Assembly: GCF_963677155.1 (NCBI RefSeq)
Contig: NZ_OY781884.1
Coordinates: 5,142,501-5,206,500, forward strand
DNA: 64,000 bases
Source of the DNA: an uncultured Draconibacterium sp.
GTDB taxonomy: Bacteria > Bacteroidota > Bacteroidia > Bacteroidales > Prolixibacteraceae
Direction: 5' to 3'
Part shown: positions 7,305-15,711 of the stretch, piece after piece
How positions within the stretch are numbered: position 1 is the first letter of the stretch
Layout of the letters: each line of letters starts with the position of its first letter
Notes under the pieces: generated by a model
What the model was told of the DNA's origin: nothing
Seen by the model: the letters and a program-made list of their open reading frames with translations, nothing else
The model's database searches: none
Translations under genes and position numbers: made by a program

Positions 7305-8156
7305 ATGAATCAATTAACAAACCAATTTAAGGATAAGGTTGCAGTTGTAACAGGAGGAGGTTCTGGTTTAGGTAAAGCAATATGTTGTGAACTCGCGAAA
7401 AATGGAGCCCAGGTTATTTGTTCTGATATTAACCTGGAATTAGCAGAAAATACCTTAAAACAAATTGAATTAGCAAATTATCCTGGAGACACCTTTGCCC
7501 ACTTCCTTGATGTGAGTGACGCTAAAAATATAACTAATTTCTTCTTAGCTATAAGTCAGAAATTTGGAAAAGTCGACTTTTTATTTAATAATGCCGGAAT
7601 TGCTATTGGAGGAGAAATCAGAGACTTAGAACAACAGCATTGGAGAAAAGTATTTGAGGTAAATTTATTTGGATTCATTAACTGTGCGAACGAAGCCTAT
7701 AAAATGATGATAAAAGAAAAAAAAGGGTATATTATAAATATTACTTCCATTGCGGCATTAACTAAATATACCGCTTTAAGTACGCCGTATGCTGTTTCAA
7801 AAACCGGAGCATTGGCATATTCCCGGGCATTGCAACTCGAAGCTTCCAGACTTGGCGTGAAAGTTTTGAGTGTATGTCCAGGTGCTATTAAAACAGAAAT
7901 GGGTGAAAATATGGAGCATATAAACGCCAACGATAAAGCGCATCAACAATCAAAAGACTTTATCGCCAAAGGAATTAGTCCTAAACTTGCGGCAAGTATT
8001 ATATTGAAATCTATTGTAAAAGATAAAAAGGAAATAATATTCCCTAAGGCATTTAAACTGTATTATAATCTAACCAGCGTACTCAAATTTATTGATAAAC
8101 AGATGGCAATAAAAATGACTACTGAATTCAGGGCAATGATTAGGTTGAACAATTAA
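7305..8156 (+). CDS. Short-chain dehydrogenase/reductase
   Basis: This is a Rossmann-fold NAD(P)-dependent oxidoreductase of about 283 residues. The cofactor loop is VVTGGGSGLGKAI, the structural motif is NNAG, and the catalytic Ser...Tyr-x3-Lys is NITSIAAL ... TPYAVSK. The C-terminal ~40 residues (FKLYYNLTSVLKFIDKQM) resemble the membrane-associated tail of some SDRs acting on lipids or steroids; the substrate is unknown. The start at 7305 gives the usual short N-terminus before the first beta strand. ATG 7275 is also possible, and a frame start at 7182 would overlap the divergent LuxR gene. Confidence 0.88.
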   Translation: MNQLTNQFKDKVAVVTGGGSGLGKAICCELAKNGAQVICSDINLELAENTLKQIELANYPGDTFAHFLDVSDAKNITNFFLAISQKFGKVDFLFNNAGIAIGGEIRDLEQQHWRKVFEVNLFGFINCANEAYKMMIKEKKGYIINITSIAALTKYTALSTPYAVSKTGALAYSRALQLEASRLGVKVLSVCPGAIKTEMGENMEHINANDKAHQQSKDFIAKGISPKLAASIILKSIVKDKKEIIFPKAFKLYYNLTSVLKFIDKQMAIKMTTEFRAMIRLNN

Positions 8157-8204
8157 AAAAAAGCAACTTGCATAACTTGAATTAGAATATAATACTTCAT
8201 ACTT

Positions 8205-8426
8205 ATGAAATACATTTATAACGGATTAATACTGGTTTTATCAACAACAAACTCATTTACACAAAATATGGAAAAAGTATATAAAAAAGCTGTAGCTGCT
8301 GAAATCGAAAAAATAAATAGTATTGACAACAGCATACTTAACGAACAAGATATGGCGCATTTGCCTGTGATAGTTCAGAAATACCTAAGATTTGTTGGTG
8401 CTGTGAATTGCCAGAGAATTATTTAG
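8205..8426 (+). pseudogene. Truncated DUF6544-like gene
   Basis: It starts with a hydrophobic segment and runs into HLPVIVQKYLRFVGAVN, a sequence typical of the N-terminal part of DUF6544-type proteins (LP..VQKYL...G). Homologues as I know them are considerably longer. Here the match stops near 8410, and the DNA turns into the tail of an acetyltransferase gene in another frame. Only about 65 residues survive, so it is very probably non-functional. It starts 48 bp after the dehydrogenase stop codon. Confidence 0.6.
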
Positions 8427-8598
8427 GACTGCATTAAAAGATTGTTTAGCAAAGAATGCTATGCTTAAAATGTTTTATGTTCATGCATCACCTTTTTCAA
8501 TCCCTGTTTATGAATGATTTGGGTTTAAAGCTACTGGAGAAATGAAAGAGAAACATGGGATTAAGTATTTACCAATGGAGATGGATTTAATGGAATAA
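8413..8598 (+). pseudogene. C-terminal remnant of a GNAT acetyltransferase gene
   Basis: Reading from 8413 gives a GNAT C-terminus: LKMFYVHASPFSIPVYE, then a TGA stop, then FGFKATGEMKEKHGIKYLPM and MDLME before the TAA at 8596-8598. The pattern of VYEKFGF followed by a PMEMDL strand is motif B and the last strand of many GNATs. The N-terminal acetyl-CoA-binding part is absent and a stop interrupts the rest. It is joined directly to the truncated gene before it, which looks like a deletion between two cassettes. Confidence 0.7.
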
Positions 8599-8669
8599 AT
8601 TAAGCATCGACACACAACACATGCCGCATGCTGGACAACCAAATGCAACTAAATTAGGATAAAGGAAAA

Positions 8670-8993
8670 GTGAAAAATAAAAGGAAGCAAGAGATACATA
8701 AAGATAAGAATGGACGAGAATTCATAAAAAGGACCTATTTTGTAGGTGGAAAAATGAAACATGATAGAATATATGTAATTGATGGCATACCAGAAAATGA
8801 GTTTTACGAAAAAAATGCAACTGACCTGGATTTCTTCATAAATGGAGACTACGAGCTAATAAGTAGTGAAAAAGATTCTAATAATCATTGCCATGAGCAA
8901 AATAACAAAATACTTGATTTGATTGATAATGAGTATCTAAATGATTTACCTTTTTTTAATTCCAATAATAAAAATAATACTGACCAAAATTAA
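8670..8993 (+). CDS. Hypothetical small protein
   Basis: This is a 107-residue reading frame with GTG as its likely start. The N-terminal half is basic and looks like a small beta-sheet unit (REFIKRTYFVGGKMKHDRIYVIDG). The C-terminal half is acidic and Asn-rich, probably disordered (NSNNKNNTDQN). There is no signal peptide, membrane segment or recognised motif. It precedes the acetyltransferase at 9020 by 26 bp and could share its transcript. A later start (Met at about residue 28) would leave only the second half. Function unknown. Confidence 0.5.
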   Translation: MKNKRKQEIHKDKNGREFIKRTYFVGGKMKHDRIYVIDGIPENEFYEKNATDLDFFINGDYELISSEKDSNNHCHEQNNKILDLIDNEYLNDLPFFNSNNKNNTDQN

Positions 8994-9019
8994 TAACATT
9001 AATAGATTGATATAATTGA

Positions 9020-9511
9020 ATGATACGATTAATAAAACCATTAGACAGCAAAACAGACTTTGATAATTTAACAGGTTTATTATCAAGATGCTTGGATAAT
9101 GATGAGTCTTTTAAATTTCTTAGTTATTCTTTGATAAAGTTTGACAAGAAAACGATAGAGAACCTGACCAAGACCCACAAAGAGAATGGGATTGATTATA
9201 TTATTTACGGAACAAATAATTTATTTTCAGGAGTATTAGCATATAAGAAAAGTAAATTCCAAGGATTTGAATTGTTTCTTTTGGCTGTTGACAAAGGCAG
9301 CCAAAAAAAAGGAATTGGACAAGGCTTAATAAATGAATGTATAAAGATTGCAACAAATGACAATTTCAAATCAGTTGAATCATTTGTTTTCGCCGACAAC
9401 AAAAAAATGTTAAGACTCTTAATCAAAAACGACTTTAGACCGATTGACATACAATTCCATGCAAGAGCGGATGGAATGGATTTAATTAAACTGAGAAAAT
9501 ATTTAGAGTAG
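9020..9511 (+). CDS. GNAT N-acetyltransferase
   Basis: This 163-residue acetyl-CoA-dependent acetyltransferase shows motif A as LFLLAVDKGSQKKGIGQGLI (residues ~92-111), with the Q-x-x-G-I-G-x-G pyrophosphate-binding loop. It is followed by helix NECIKIA and motif B FVFADNKKMLRLLIKNDF. The acceptor substrate cannot be predicted. It is not closely similar to the GNAT at 4137. It ends 10 bp before repeat R5, with the small hypothetical gene upstream, so a two-gene cassette is plausible. Confidence 0.85.
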   Translation: MIRLIKPLDSKTDFDNLTGLLSRCLDNDESFKFLSYSLIKFDKKTIENLTKTHKENGIDYIIYGTNNLFSGVLAYKKSKFQGFELFLLAVDKGSQKKGIGQGLINECIKIATNDNFKSVESFVFADNKKMLRLLIKNDFRPIDIQFHARADGMDLIKLRKYLE

Positions 9512-9521
9512 AAAGCACGAC

Positions 9522-9653
9522 GGCACAACAATGTATAAAAATAATAGCCGTAATGGTAGTAAGTTCAAGGGTTGTAGCCCGCTTCAAAATTATAGCGGTT
9601 TGATAAGTTTAAAGCCTGCAAACGGCTACTATTCTTATACAAACCGTTGGCAA
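9522..9653 (+). repeat. Cassette-junction repeat R5 (subfamily A, best preserved)
   Basis: Left arm GCACAACAATGTATAAAAAT, then AATAGCCGT; right arm ACGGCTACTATTCTTATACA, then AACCGTTGGCAA. Arms pair over about 25 bp; the right arm has two extra bases next to the GTT box. The centre includes GTAGCCCGCTTCAAAATTAT and TTTGATAAGTTTAAAGCCTG. It begins 10 bp after one stop codon and ends 10 bp before the next start, the clearest example of the repeat forming the whole intergenic space. Confidence 0.85.
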
Positions 9654-9663
9654 AAATTTACCA

Positions 9664-10440
9664 ATGAGAATAATATTCATACTATTATTGGGGATAGTGA
9701 TATCATCTCCTTTATTTTCACAAGATTCTGTTAAAATAAAAACCAATTTACTTGGGGTACAAACAGGATATGGAAACTACCGATATTCCGATCCTCTTGA
9801 AAGTGCCAATGTTTATGAAGGATCATATTTGCCTTTGAACTTTCAGTGGAAAACATTCAGTCCAAAACATTTCGATGAAATTAGTTTCTCCTATTCCAAT
9901 ATCAGTTTACAACGTACGAATGCAAAGGATGTAAACTTAACCGATTTTAAAGCACGCTGTTTTAATGTAAGTTACGCATATCACCGTACCGTATTTAACT
10001 CGAAAAAATATCAACTTTATGCAGGGGCTAAAATAAATGGACATTTCGTTTTAAAAGATTTGAAATATACGTTTATTCTTCCAGAAAGTTCAATACAATA
10101 TTATAAAAACAACGATATGTTTGTCTCCATAGATGTATCCATGGCTTCAAAAATTAATCTTGGAGAGAATCTACTATTGGTTGATTTAAATGGTTCGCTC
10201 TTGAGCTTTGTTACAAACAGAAGATATGTATTGGACAGTAAATCTGAAAACTCCCTCCTCTTTTTTCCTCATTTCAAATCCTTTGGTTTTAAAACAAATT
10301 ATTTCCATAAAATCACGTCTGACTTATATTTGAATCTTGGATATCAATTTATGTATTATTCTTACCCAAGAAGCAAGCAGGTTTTAATTACAAAAGGCGG
10401 CCAGAGCCAATTACTAGTTGGGATAAACTTAAAATTCTAA
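9664..10440 (+). CDS. Predicted outer-membrane beta-barrel protein
   Basis: This 258-residue exported protein has a clear signal peptide ending SSPLFSQ, after which Bacteroidota peptidases usually cut. The rest alternates polar and aromatic residues in strands (NLGYQFMYYSYPRS, SQLLVGINLKF). The final residue is Phe, the usual end of a barrel recognised by the BAM complex. No specific family is recognised. The S41 protease gene follows after 4 bp, so the two are almost certainly one transcript and one cassette: a surface or periplasmic pair. Its start is 10 bp after repeat R5. Confidence 0.7.
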   Translation: MRIIFILLLGIVISSPLFSQDSVKIKTNLLGVQTGYGNYRYSDPLESANVYEGSYLPLNFQWKTFSPKHFDEISFSYSNISLQRTNAKDVNLTDFKARCFNVSYAYHRTVFNSKKYQLYAGAKINGHFVLKDLKYTFILPESSIQYYKNNDMFVSIDVSMASKINLGENLLLVDLNGSLLSFVTNRRYVLDSKSENSLLFFPHFKSFGFKTNYFHKITSDLYLNLGYQFMYYSYPRSKQVLITKGGQSQLLVGINLKF

Positions 10441-10444
10441 TCAA

Positions 10445-11431
10445 ATGAGACTTCGCACACTCAATTTCCTATTGCTATTTTTTATTGTCACAAGCTGTGA
10501 GAAATTATTTATTAAAGCAGAAAAAACAACGCCTCAAGAGATATTCAATACTGTTTGGAACGATTACGATTTGCACTATGCTTGTTTCGATGCGAAAAAC
10601 ATTGATTGGGATTCGGTTTATACAGTTTACAATGCCAGGATTAATAACGATTTGAGCGATAGTCAATTATTTGAACTTCTTTCAGAAATGTTAGGAAATT
10701 TGAAAGATGCTCACGTTAGGTTAGAAACGGATGAAAAATTTTATGCATATCAAAAACCCGGATATATACGATACTATAACTCTAACATTATTAACACCTA
10801 TTTAAGTAGTGTAAATAAGCATAGCATGTTCACTTATGGACTACTTGAAGATAATATTGGGTATTTTCATTGCTCAACCTTTTTTAACGGAGTAGAAGGC
10901 TATAACTTTATCAATAATATTCTTGAAGAATTTATAAATTGTAAAGGAATTATTATTGATGTAAGAGCAAATAGTGGTGGCAGTGATGAAAAGGCCGGAT
11001 ATATTGCAAGTAGGTTTTATGATAAGCCAAGGACTTATAGTTATTTTCAAACTCGAAATGGTCCCAATCATTCCGATTTTTCGGATAAAATGTATAGTAC
11101 ACTGAATCCAGCTAGCAATTCCAGTCCCTATATACCTATGGTTTTATTAACAGACCAATCGGTTGGAAGTGCGGGTGAAGATTTCACATTAATGCTTAGA
11201 ATTTTACCGCAGGTTACCGTTGTGGGAGATTATACTGGCGCAAATCCGGGAGGTGCACCAAGACCCAAAGAATTGCAAAACGGATGGATTGAGTATATCC
11301 CCAATGGATTACAGTATACAATGGATGGAGAATTGTTCATTGATATTGGCATGAAACCAGATGTTTTAGTTATCGAGCAAAAATTGGGAAGAGATATGAT
11401 GATTGAAAAAGGGATAGAGATTTTAAAATAA
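10445..11431 (+). CDS. S41-family (tail-specific-type) serine protease lipoprotein
   Basis: This 328-residue peptidase has a lipoprotein signal peptide (FFIVTSC, Cys at about residue 18). It shows an N-terminal helical part with the S41-typical DLHYACFDAKNIDWD and LLSEMLGNLKDAHVRL. The S41 catalytic core contains IIIDVRANSGGSDEKAG and the nucleophile segment TDQSVGSAGEDF, with Ser at the expected SxGSAGE position. No PDZ domain is seen between these parts, as in the C-terminal-processing-like proteases common in Bacteroidota. It probably acts in the periplasm or on the cell surface. It is transcribed with the barrel gene 4 bp upstream. Confidence 0.88.
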   Translation: MRLRTLNFLLLFFIVTSCEKLFIKAEKTTPQEIFNTVWNDYDLHYACFDAKNIDWDSVYTVYNARINNDLSDSQLFELLSEMLGNLKDAHVRLETDEKFYAYQKPGYIRYYNSNIINTYLSSVNKHSMFTYGLLEDNIGYFHCSTFFNGVEGYNFINNILEEFINCKGIIIDVRANSGGSDEKAGYIASRFYDKPRTYSYFQTRNGPNHSDFSDKMYSTLNPASNSSPYIPMVLLTDQSVGSAGEDFTLMLRILPQVTVVGDYTGANPGGAPRPKELQNGWIEYIPNGLQYTMDGELFIDIGMKPDVLVIEQKLGRDMMIEKGIEILK

Positions 11432-11856
11432 AACTTTTGCTAATAATAAGAGAGCAATCACACGTATGCCCCGGGGGGGCTACAGTGAGTCCCAGTGTTC
11501 ACCAAACCTAAAAGGGGGTAAAGCTGTGTAACTTCAATCATTTTGTTTTCCACCATTGTTTGATCTTCGATATGTAAAACACCATATGCATTATTTCGCT
11601 TGTTTTTTATGCCATTTTCAGGTCAGTGTCCATTTCTTAGTGCTGTAGGTAGTAAGAAATATTTCATACACTCCTCTTTCGCAATACCTGCTCCCCGACC
11701 AGAAACGAAAGATGGGAATCGCAAAAGAATAAAAAACAAATCGCTAAATTTGACATAAAACCTGACGAAATTGGATTAGGTAACTTGCTAAGCCCCTATT
11801 ACAATTTCTACGTTAGTCAGAATTTGCAAATTAGAACCTAAAAAACAATAACGAAC
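11432..11856. other. 425-bp gap with unidentified gene remnants
   Basis: No intact gene fits here. The plus strand begins with a possible degenerate left arm (TTGCTAATAATAAGAGAGCA). It then has an unusually GC-rich run (CCCCGGGGGGGC) near 11470, in otherwise AT-rich DNA. On the minus strand a short open stretch at ~11610-11464 reads VLHIEDQTMVENKMIEVTQL. On the plus strand ~11720-11840 an open stretch reads IGLGNLLSPYYNFYVSQN before a stop. Neither is recognised; both look like pieces of former cassettes. Confidence 0.4.
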
Positions 11857-12747
11857 ATGGATATAACAGAAATTATCAATCAAATCCCAAAGTGGAAGGA
11901 TAATGCAAATATTAGGTATGAACCTCTGACTGGTGGTTACTCAAATATCGTTTATAAGGTATTTGTTGATGGTGAAAATTATGCGCTTAGGATTAATGGT
12001 AAACAAAATAAGTTTTTAGAATTAAATTATGAAGATGAAATTGAAATAATAAATCTTGCTTCAAAAGATAATTTAACTCCAAAGGTACTGGAATGTGAAA
12101 ATAAAACTGATTTTCTGATAACTGAATTTACAGATGGAAAAGTATTATCGGAAGATCAGGTTGCTAATCCGGATATTTTGAAAAAAGTGGTTGATCTTGT
12201 TAAAAGGATTCATAAAATTCCATATCAAGGCAACAGGCATAGCACTCAATTTTCTTTAACGCGTAATTATCTTCGGGGAGCTAAGAAACTTGGTGTACTG
12301 TATCCGACGGAATTGAATGAATTTATAAAAAGGATGGACGTTATTGAAAAAAATCAACAAAAGGATCCGAACTATCTAAAGTACTATTGTCATAATGATG
12401 TATTTGCCCACAATATATTGCTTTGTCCTGATGGAAATTTAAAGATACTAGACTGGGAACTTTCCGGTTTGGGGGATATTGGGTTCGATTTAGCGACCAT
12501 ATCATTTTCGTGTGGATTCGATCAGGCGACTGATGAATCTTTGTTGAATTTCTACTTCGGTAATTCAGGTGAACAAAAGATGAAAACATTACACGACATA
12601 AAATGGGTTTGTATGATTCGTGAAATAGGCTGGGCCCTTCTGCATACAGCTTTGAATAAGAATAAACCAGAACCAGGTACTGACTATTCAGAATTTGCTA
12701 ATTCAATCCTTAATAGACTTAAGCAAGGACTTGTAACACTAATTTAG
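11857..12747 (+). CDS. Choline/ethanolamine-kinase-like phosphotransferase
   Basis: This 296-residue kinase belongs to the aminoglycoside/choline phosphotransferase fold. It shows LTGGYSNIVYKV (nucleotide-binding loop), YALRING for the ATP-binding strand, the catalytic loop YCHNDVFAHNIL (HxDxxxxN) and the metal-binding ILDWELSG in place of DFG. The order GGxSN...HND...DWE matches choline kinases such as LicA more closely than antibiotic kinases. It may phosphorylate choline or a related amino alcohol; the substrate is inference. It is a single gene between the remnant region and repeat R6, with no signal peptide. Confidence 0.85.
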   Translation: MDITEIINQIPKWKDNANIRYEPLTGGYSNIVYKVFVDGENYALRINGKQNKFLELNYEDEIEIINLASKDNLTPKVLECENKTDFLITEFTDGKVLSEDQVANPDILKKVVDLVKRIHKIPYQGNRHSTQFSLTRNYLRGAKKLGVLYPTELNEFIKRMDVIEKNQQKDPNYLKYYCHNDVFAHNILLCPDGNLKILDWELSGLGDIGFDLATISFSCGFDQATDESLLNFYFGNSGEQKMKTLHDIKWVCMIREIGWALLHTALNKNKPEPGTDYSEFANSILNRLKQGLVTLI

Positions 12748-12803
12748 TGAATAAATAAAGTCTTATTATTGTAAAATCTGAATACAGGACAAATATAAAA
12801 CTT

Positions 12804-12928
12804 TGGCTAACAATATATAAAAATAACAACCGGTTCTGCAGTAGCCACAGATTTTAAGCTCGCTTCAATTTTCTTGTGTTTTGACAGGAAAGTGCCTCGC
12901 AAACGGATCCTTATATTCACCATTAGCA
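12804..12928 (+). repeat. Cassette-junction repeat R6 (subfamily A)
   Basis: It starts TGGCTAACAATATATAAAAA, then TAACAACCGG, and ends ACGGATCCTTATATTCACCA, then TTAGCA. The arms pair with several mismatches. The centre contains TTTTAAGCTCGCTTCAATTT and TTTTGACAGGAAAGTGCCTC, the latter shared with R1. It follows the choline-kinase-like gene by 56 bp. Confidence 0.7.
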
Positions 12929-13054
12929 AACATTCAAATTCTTCGATTGATGTGTAACCTTTTAACAAAAGGAATGGTCTAACAGGTATATTAAGGTTAT
13001 TAATAATGATGCATTTGTATTATAAATACAAATGATTATAAAGATTAATAAGAA

Positions 13055-13186
13055 ATGAAACGACTATTTAATTTACTGCTTTTAATAGTATCATATCAGT
13101 TTCTCCTTGGACAACAAAGTTTTAAGAAAATTGAAATAGTAGAATCTGACAATCCTATCTGCTGTATGCAGGTGAAAAAATTATGA
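13055..13186 (+). pseudogene. Signal-peptide fragment of a lost exported protein
   Basis: A 43-codon frame starts with a good signal peptide (MKRLFNLLLLIVSYQFLLGQ) and continues SFKKIEIVESDNPIC before stopping. It is too short for a mature exported protein, and the following ~170 bp hold no continuation. It is best read as the front of a truncated gene left between repeat R6 and the TonB-receptor operon. The rest of the 12,929-13,359 stretch holds only A/T-rich probable promoter DNA for that operon. Confidence 0.45.
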
Positions 13187-13359
13187 GATCAATAACCCAA
13201 TCTCTGGGAAATCCATTTTTATTAGAAATCAAATGCCAATTTTTTGTTAACACCTTGAAAATCCGGTTTTATAAAGTCTTTTTCCGGTTTCACTGCATCT
13301 CTTTTTATTGTCATTTCGCATTATTCTTTTTTTGTGGTAAACATTGAAAGAATCAAGAA

Positions 13360-15711
13360 ATGAAGCGATACGTTTTTTACCTTTTTGCCTTCCTCTTATC
13401 AACAACTTCTTATAGTCAGGAAATTACTCAAACAATTAAAGGAAAAATACTGGATAGTGAATCATTACAACCACTACCCGGAGCGACTATTGTCATTCCG
13501 GGAACAATTCCGTTGAAAGGTTGTTCCAGCAATACTGAAGGAATGTTCTATTTAGAAAATGTACCTGTTGGTCGACAGACAATTCGGGTAAATTTTATTG
13601 GATACGACCCCGCGACTATCCCCGACATAATGGTTGGCTCTGCAAAAGAAGTATATCTTGAAATAAAATTAACTGAATCAACTACAAACTTGGATGAAGT
13701 AAAGGTTGTTGCTTCTAAAAAGAATAAGGCGTTGAATGAGATGGCGACACTGAGTTCAGAATCTTTTTCGGTAGAAGAAACCAAAAGATATGCTGCCAGT
13801 ATTAGCGATCCGGGAAGAATGGCACAATCATATGCAGGGGTTACCAGTGGCGATGATGCTACCAACCAAATTATTATCCGAGGAAATTCACCAAACGGGT
13901 TGCTTTGGCGGATGGAAGGCGTGGAGATTCCTGCCCCCAGCCATTTTGCCGAAGAAGGATATGCCGCAGGATTTGTAAGCATTTTAAATGCCAATATGTT
14001 AAGTACTTCCGATTTTTATACCGGGGCGTTCCCTGCCGAATTTAATAATGCTTATTCCGGGGTATTTGATATTAGGCTAAGAAATGGTAATCCTGACAAA
14101 AACGAAAATGCTTTTCAATTTGGGGCATTAGGCACTGATTTAACAACTGAAGGACCGTTTAGTAAAAACAGTAAATCATCCTATCTTATTAATTACAGAT
14201 ATTCAACACTTAGTATTTTAAAAAAAATTGGTATCGATGTAATGGGAGATGAAACCCCCCATTACCAGGATTTGTCTTTCAAACTTAATTTCCCGACTAA
14301 GAAAGCAGGCACTTTTTCAATCTGGGGTTTAGGGGGAAACAGTAACACAGAAAGTGCAAATGCCATTGCCGATTCTACGCAATGGAATAACTGGGACAGC
14401 AATAAAAAAGACTACTTTAAAACGGGTATGGGGGCCGGCGGAGTTACACACTTTTCTCATATTGGGGAAAAATCGTATATAAAATCGATTCTTTCAGTTT
14501 CGGGAAATTATAGTCAGGACAATGTTTTTGAGCTTAACAATGATTATATCCTGCAGAAAATTTATGACGACAGGTTTGAAAATTATGCGCTTAGGTTTTC
14601 TTCTTTTGTAAATAAAAAGTTTAACTCAAAGCTAACCTCCAGATTTGGTGTCGACTACAGTTATATTGGTTTCAATATGATGGCAAATGAAAGAAAATCG
14701 GGAAAACTGGAATCCAATATCAACGAAAAAGGAAACTCATGGTACTATTATATTTTTAATCAGAACAAATACCGCTTTAGTAAATCCATTACGGCAAACT
14801 TTGGATTGGGCTATTCTTATATGAATCTGGGAGAATCTCATTCTCTTGAGCCAAAATTTGCTATCGAATGGTCATTTACTCCCAAACAGAGCATTGGATT
14901 TGCCAGCGGAATATACAGCCGCCACGAGGAATTAAACGCTTATTTTATGAGTATTCCTGTAAACGAAACAGATTATGTTTATCCAAATAAGAACTTAAAA
15001 CTGAAAAAAACAGCACATTTTGTTTTAAGTTACAATAATGCTATAGCCAACCACCTTGTATTTAAATCTGAGGTATATTATCAACATTTGTACAATGTGC
15101 CAATAGCCATTAATCCTAACAGTACGTTTTCAACTATCAGTCAAAGATGGGATGGTTGGAACTCTGATTCGCTTAAGAGTAGTGGCATCGGACGAAATTA
15201 TGGTATTGAGCTAACGCTTGAAAAAAGTTTTAGCAACTCGTATTATTTTATGATTACCGCTTCATTGTTTGATTCTAAATTCAGGGCAGCCGACATGAAA
15301 TGGTATAATACGCAATACAATTCAAATTATGCTTTTAATATACTTGGAGGAAAGGAATTTTACATGGGAAGCAAGAATAATAAAATTCTTGGACTAAATG
15401 CAAAAGCAGTGTATGCTGGAGGCCAGCGTTACACCCCAATAGATAAAGAAGCTACAAAAGAACAGGAACGCACTATCGTTGTACAGAAACAGCGGTTTAC
15501 AAAGCAGTTGCCGCATTATTTCAGAATTGATGTAAGTACAAGCTATAGAATAAACAGAAAAAATACAGCGCATATTTTCTCATTAGATATTCAGAATGCC
15601 ACAAATCGTAAAAATATTCAAAGTAATTATTACGACTTTTACAATGATGAAATCAGATATATTTATAATTTGGGAATCGTTCCGGTTTTCAATTATAAAA
15701 TTGAGTTTTAA
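13360..15711 (+). CDS. TonB-dependent receptor with carboxypeptidase-regulatory-like domain
   Basis: This 783-residue outer-membrane receptor has a signal peptide (to TTSYSQ) and a CarboxypepD_reg-like beta-sandwich at ~residues 25-110 (GKILDSESLQPLPGATIVIPG ... FIGYDP). A plug domain follows at ~115-240 with DATNQIIIRGNSPNGLLWRM. The beta-barrel runs to the C-terminal Phe (NYKIEF). It would import a ligand using proton-motive force through TonB/ExbBD. The ligand is unknown; no SusD partner is adjacent, so a glycan system is not indicated. It overlaps the histidine-kinase gene by one base, and the three genes form an operon. The start is a typical MKRYVF signal start. Confidence 0.93.
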   Translation: MKRYVFYLFAFLLSTTSYSQEITQTIKGKILDSESLQPLPGATIVIPGTIPLKGCSSNTEGMFYLENVPVGRQTIRVNFIGYDPATIPDIMVGSAKEVYLEIKLTESTTNLDEVKVVASKKNKALNEMATLSSESFSVEETKRYAASISDPGRMAQSYAGVTSGDDATNQIIIRGNSPNGLLWRMEGVEIPAPSHFAEEGYAAGFVSILNANMLSTSDFYTGAFPAEFNNAYSGVFDIRLRNGNPDKNENAFQFGALGTDLTTEGPFSKNSKSSYLINYRYSTLSILKKIGIDVMGDETPHYQDLSFKLNFPTKKAGTFSIWGLGGNSNTESANAIADSTQWNNWDSNKKDYFKTGMGAGGVTHFSHIGEKSYIKSILSVSGNYSQDNVFELNNDYILQKIYDDRFENYALRFSSFVNKKFNSKLTSRFGVDYSYIGFNMMANERKSGKLESNINEKGNSWYYYIFNQNKYRFSKSITANFGLGYSYMNLGESHSLEPKFAIEWSFTPKQSIGFASGIYSRHEELNAYFMSIPVNETDYVYPNKNLKLKKTAHFVLSYNNAIANHLVFKSEVYYQHLYNVPIAINPNSTFSTISQRWDGWNSDSLKSSGIGRNYGIELTLEKSFSNSYYFMITASLFDSKFRAADMKWYNTQYNSNYAFNILGGKEFYMGSKNNKILGLNAKAVYAGGQRYTPIDKEATKEQERTIVVQKQRFTKQLPHYFRIDVSTSYRINRKNTAHIFSLDIQNATNRKNIQSNYYDFYNDEIRYIYNLGIVPVFNYKIEF

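Noticed and set aside
11857..12747. Aminoglycoside phosphotransferase
   Set aside because: Fold motifs are shared, but GGYSN, HND and DWE spacing fits choline-kinase-like proteins better; no resistance claim is supported.
13360..15711. SusC-type glycan utilisation locus
   Set aside because: No SusD, no glycoside hydrolase next to it; the xylosidase is 11 kb away in a separate cassette on the other strand.
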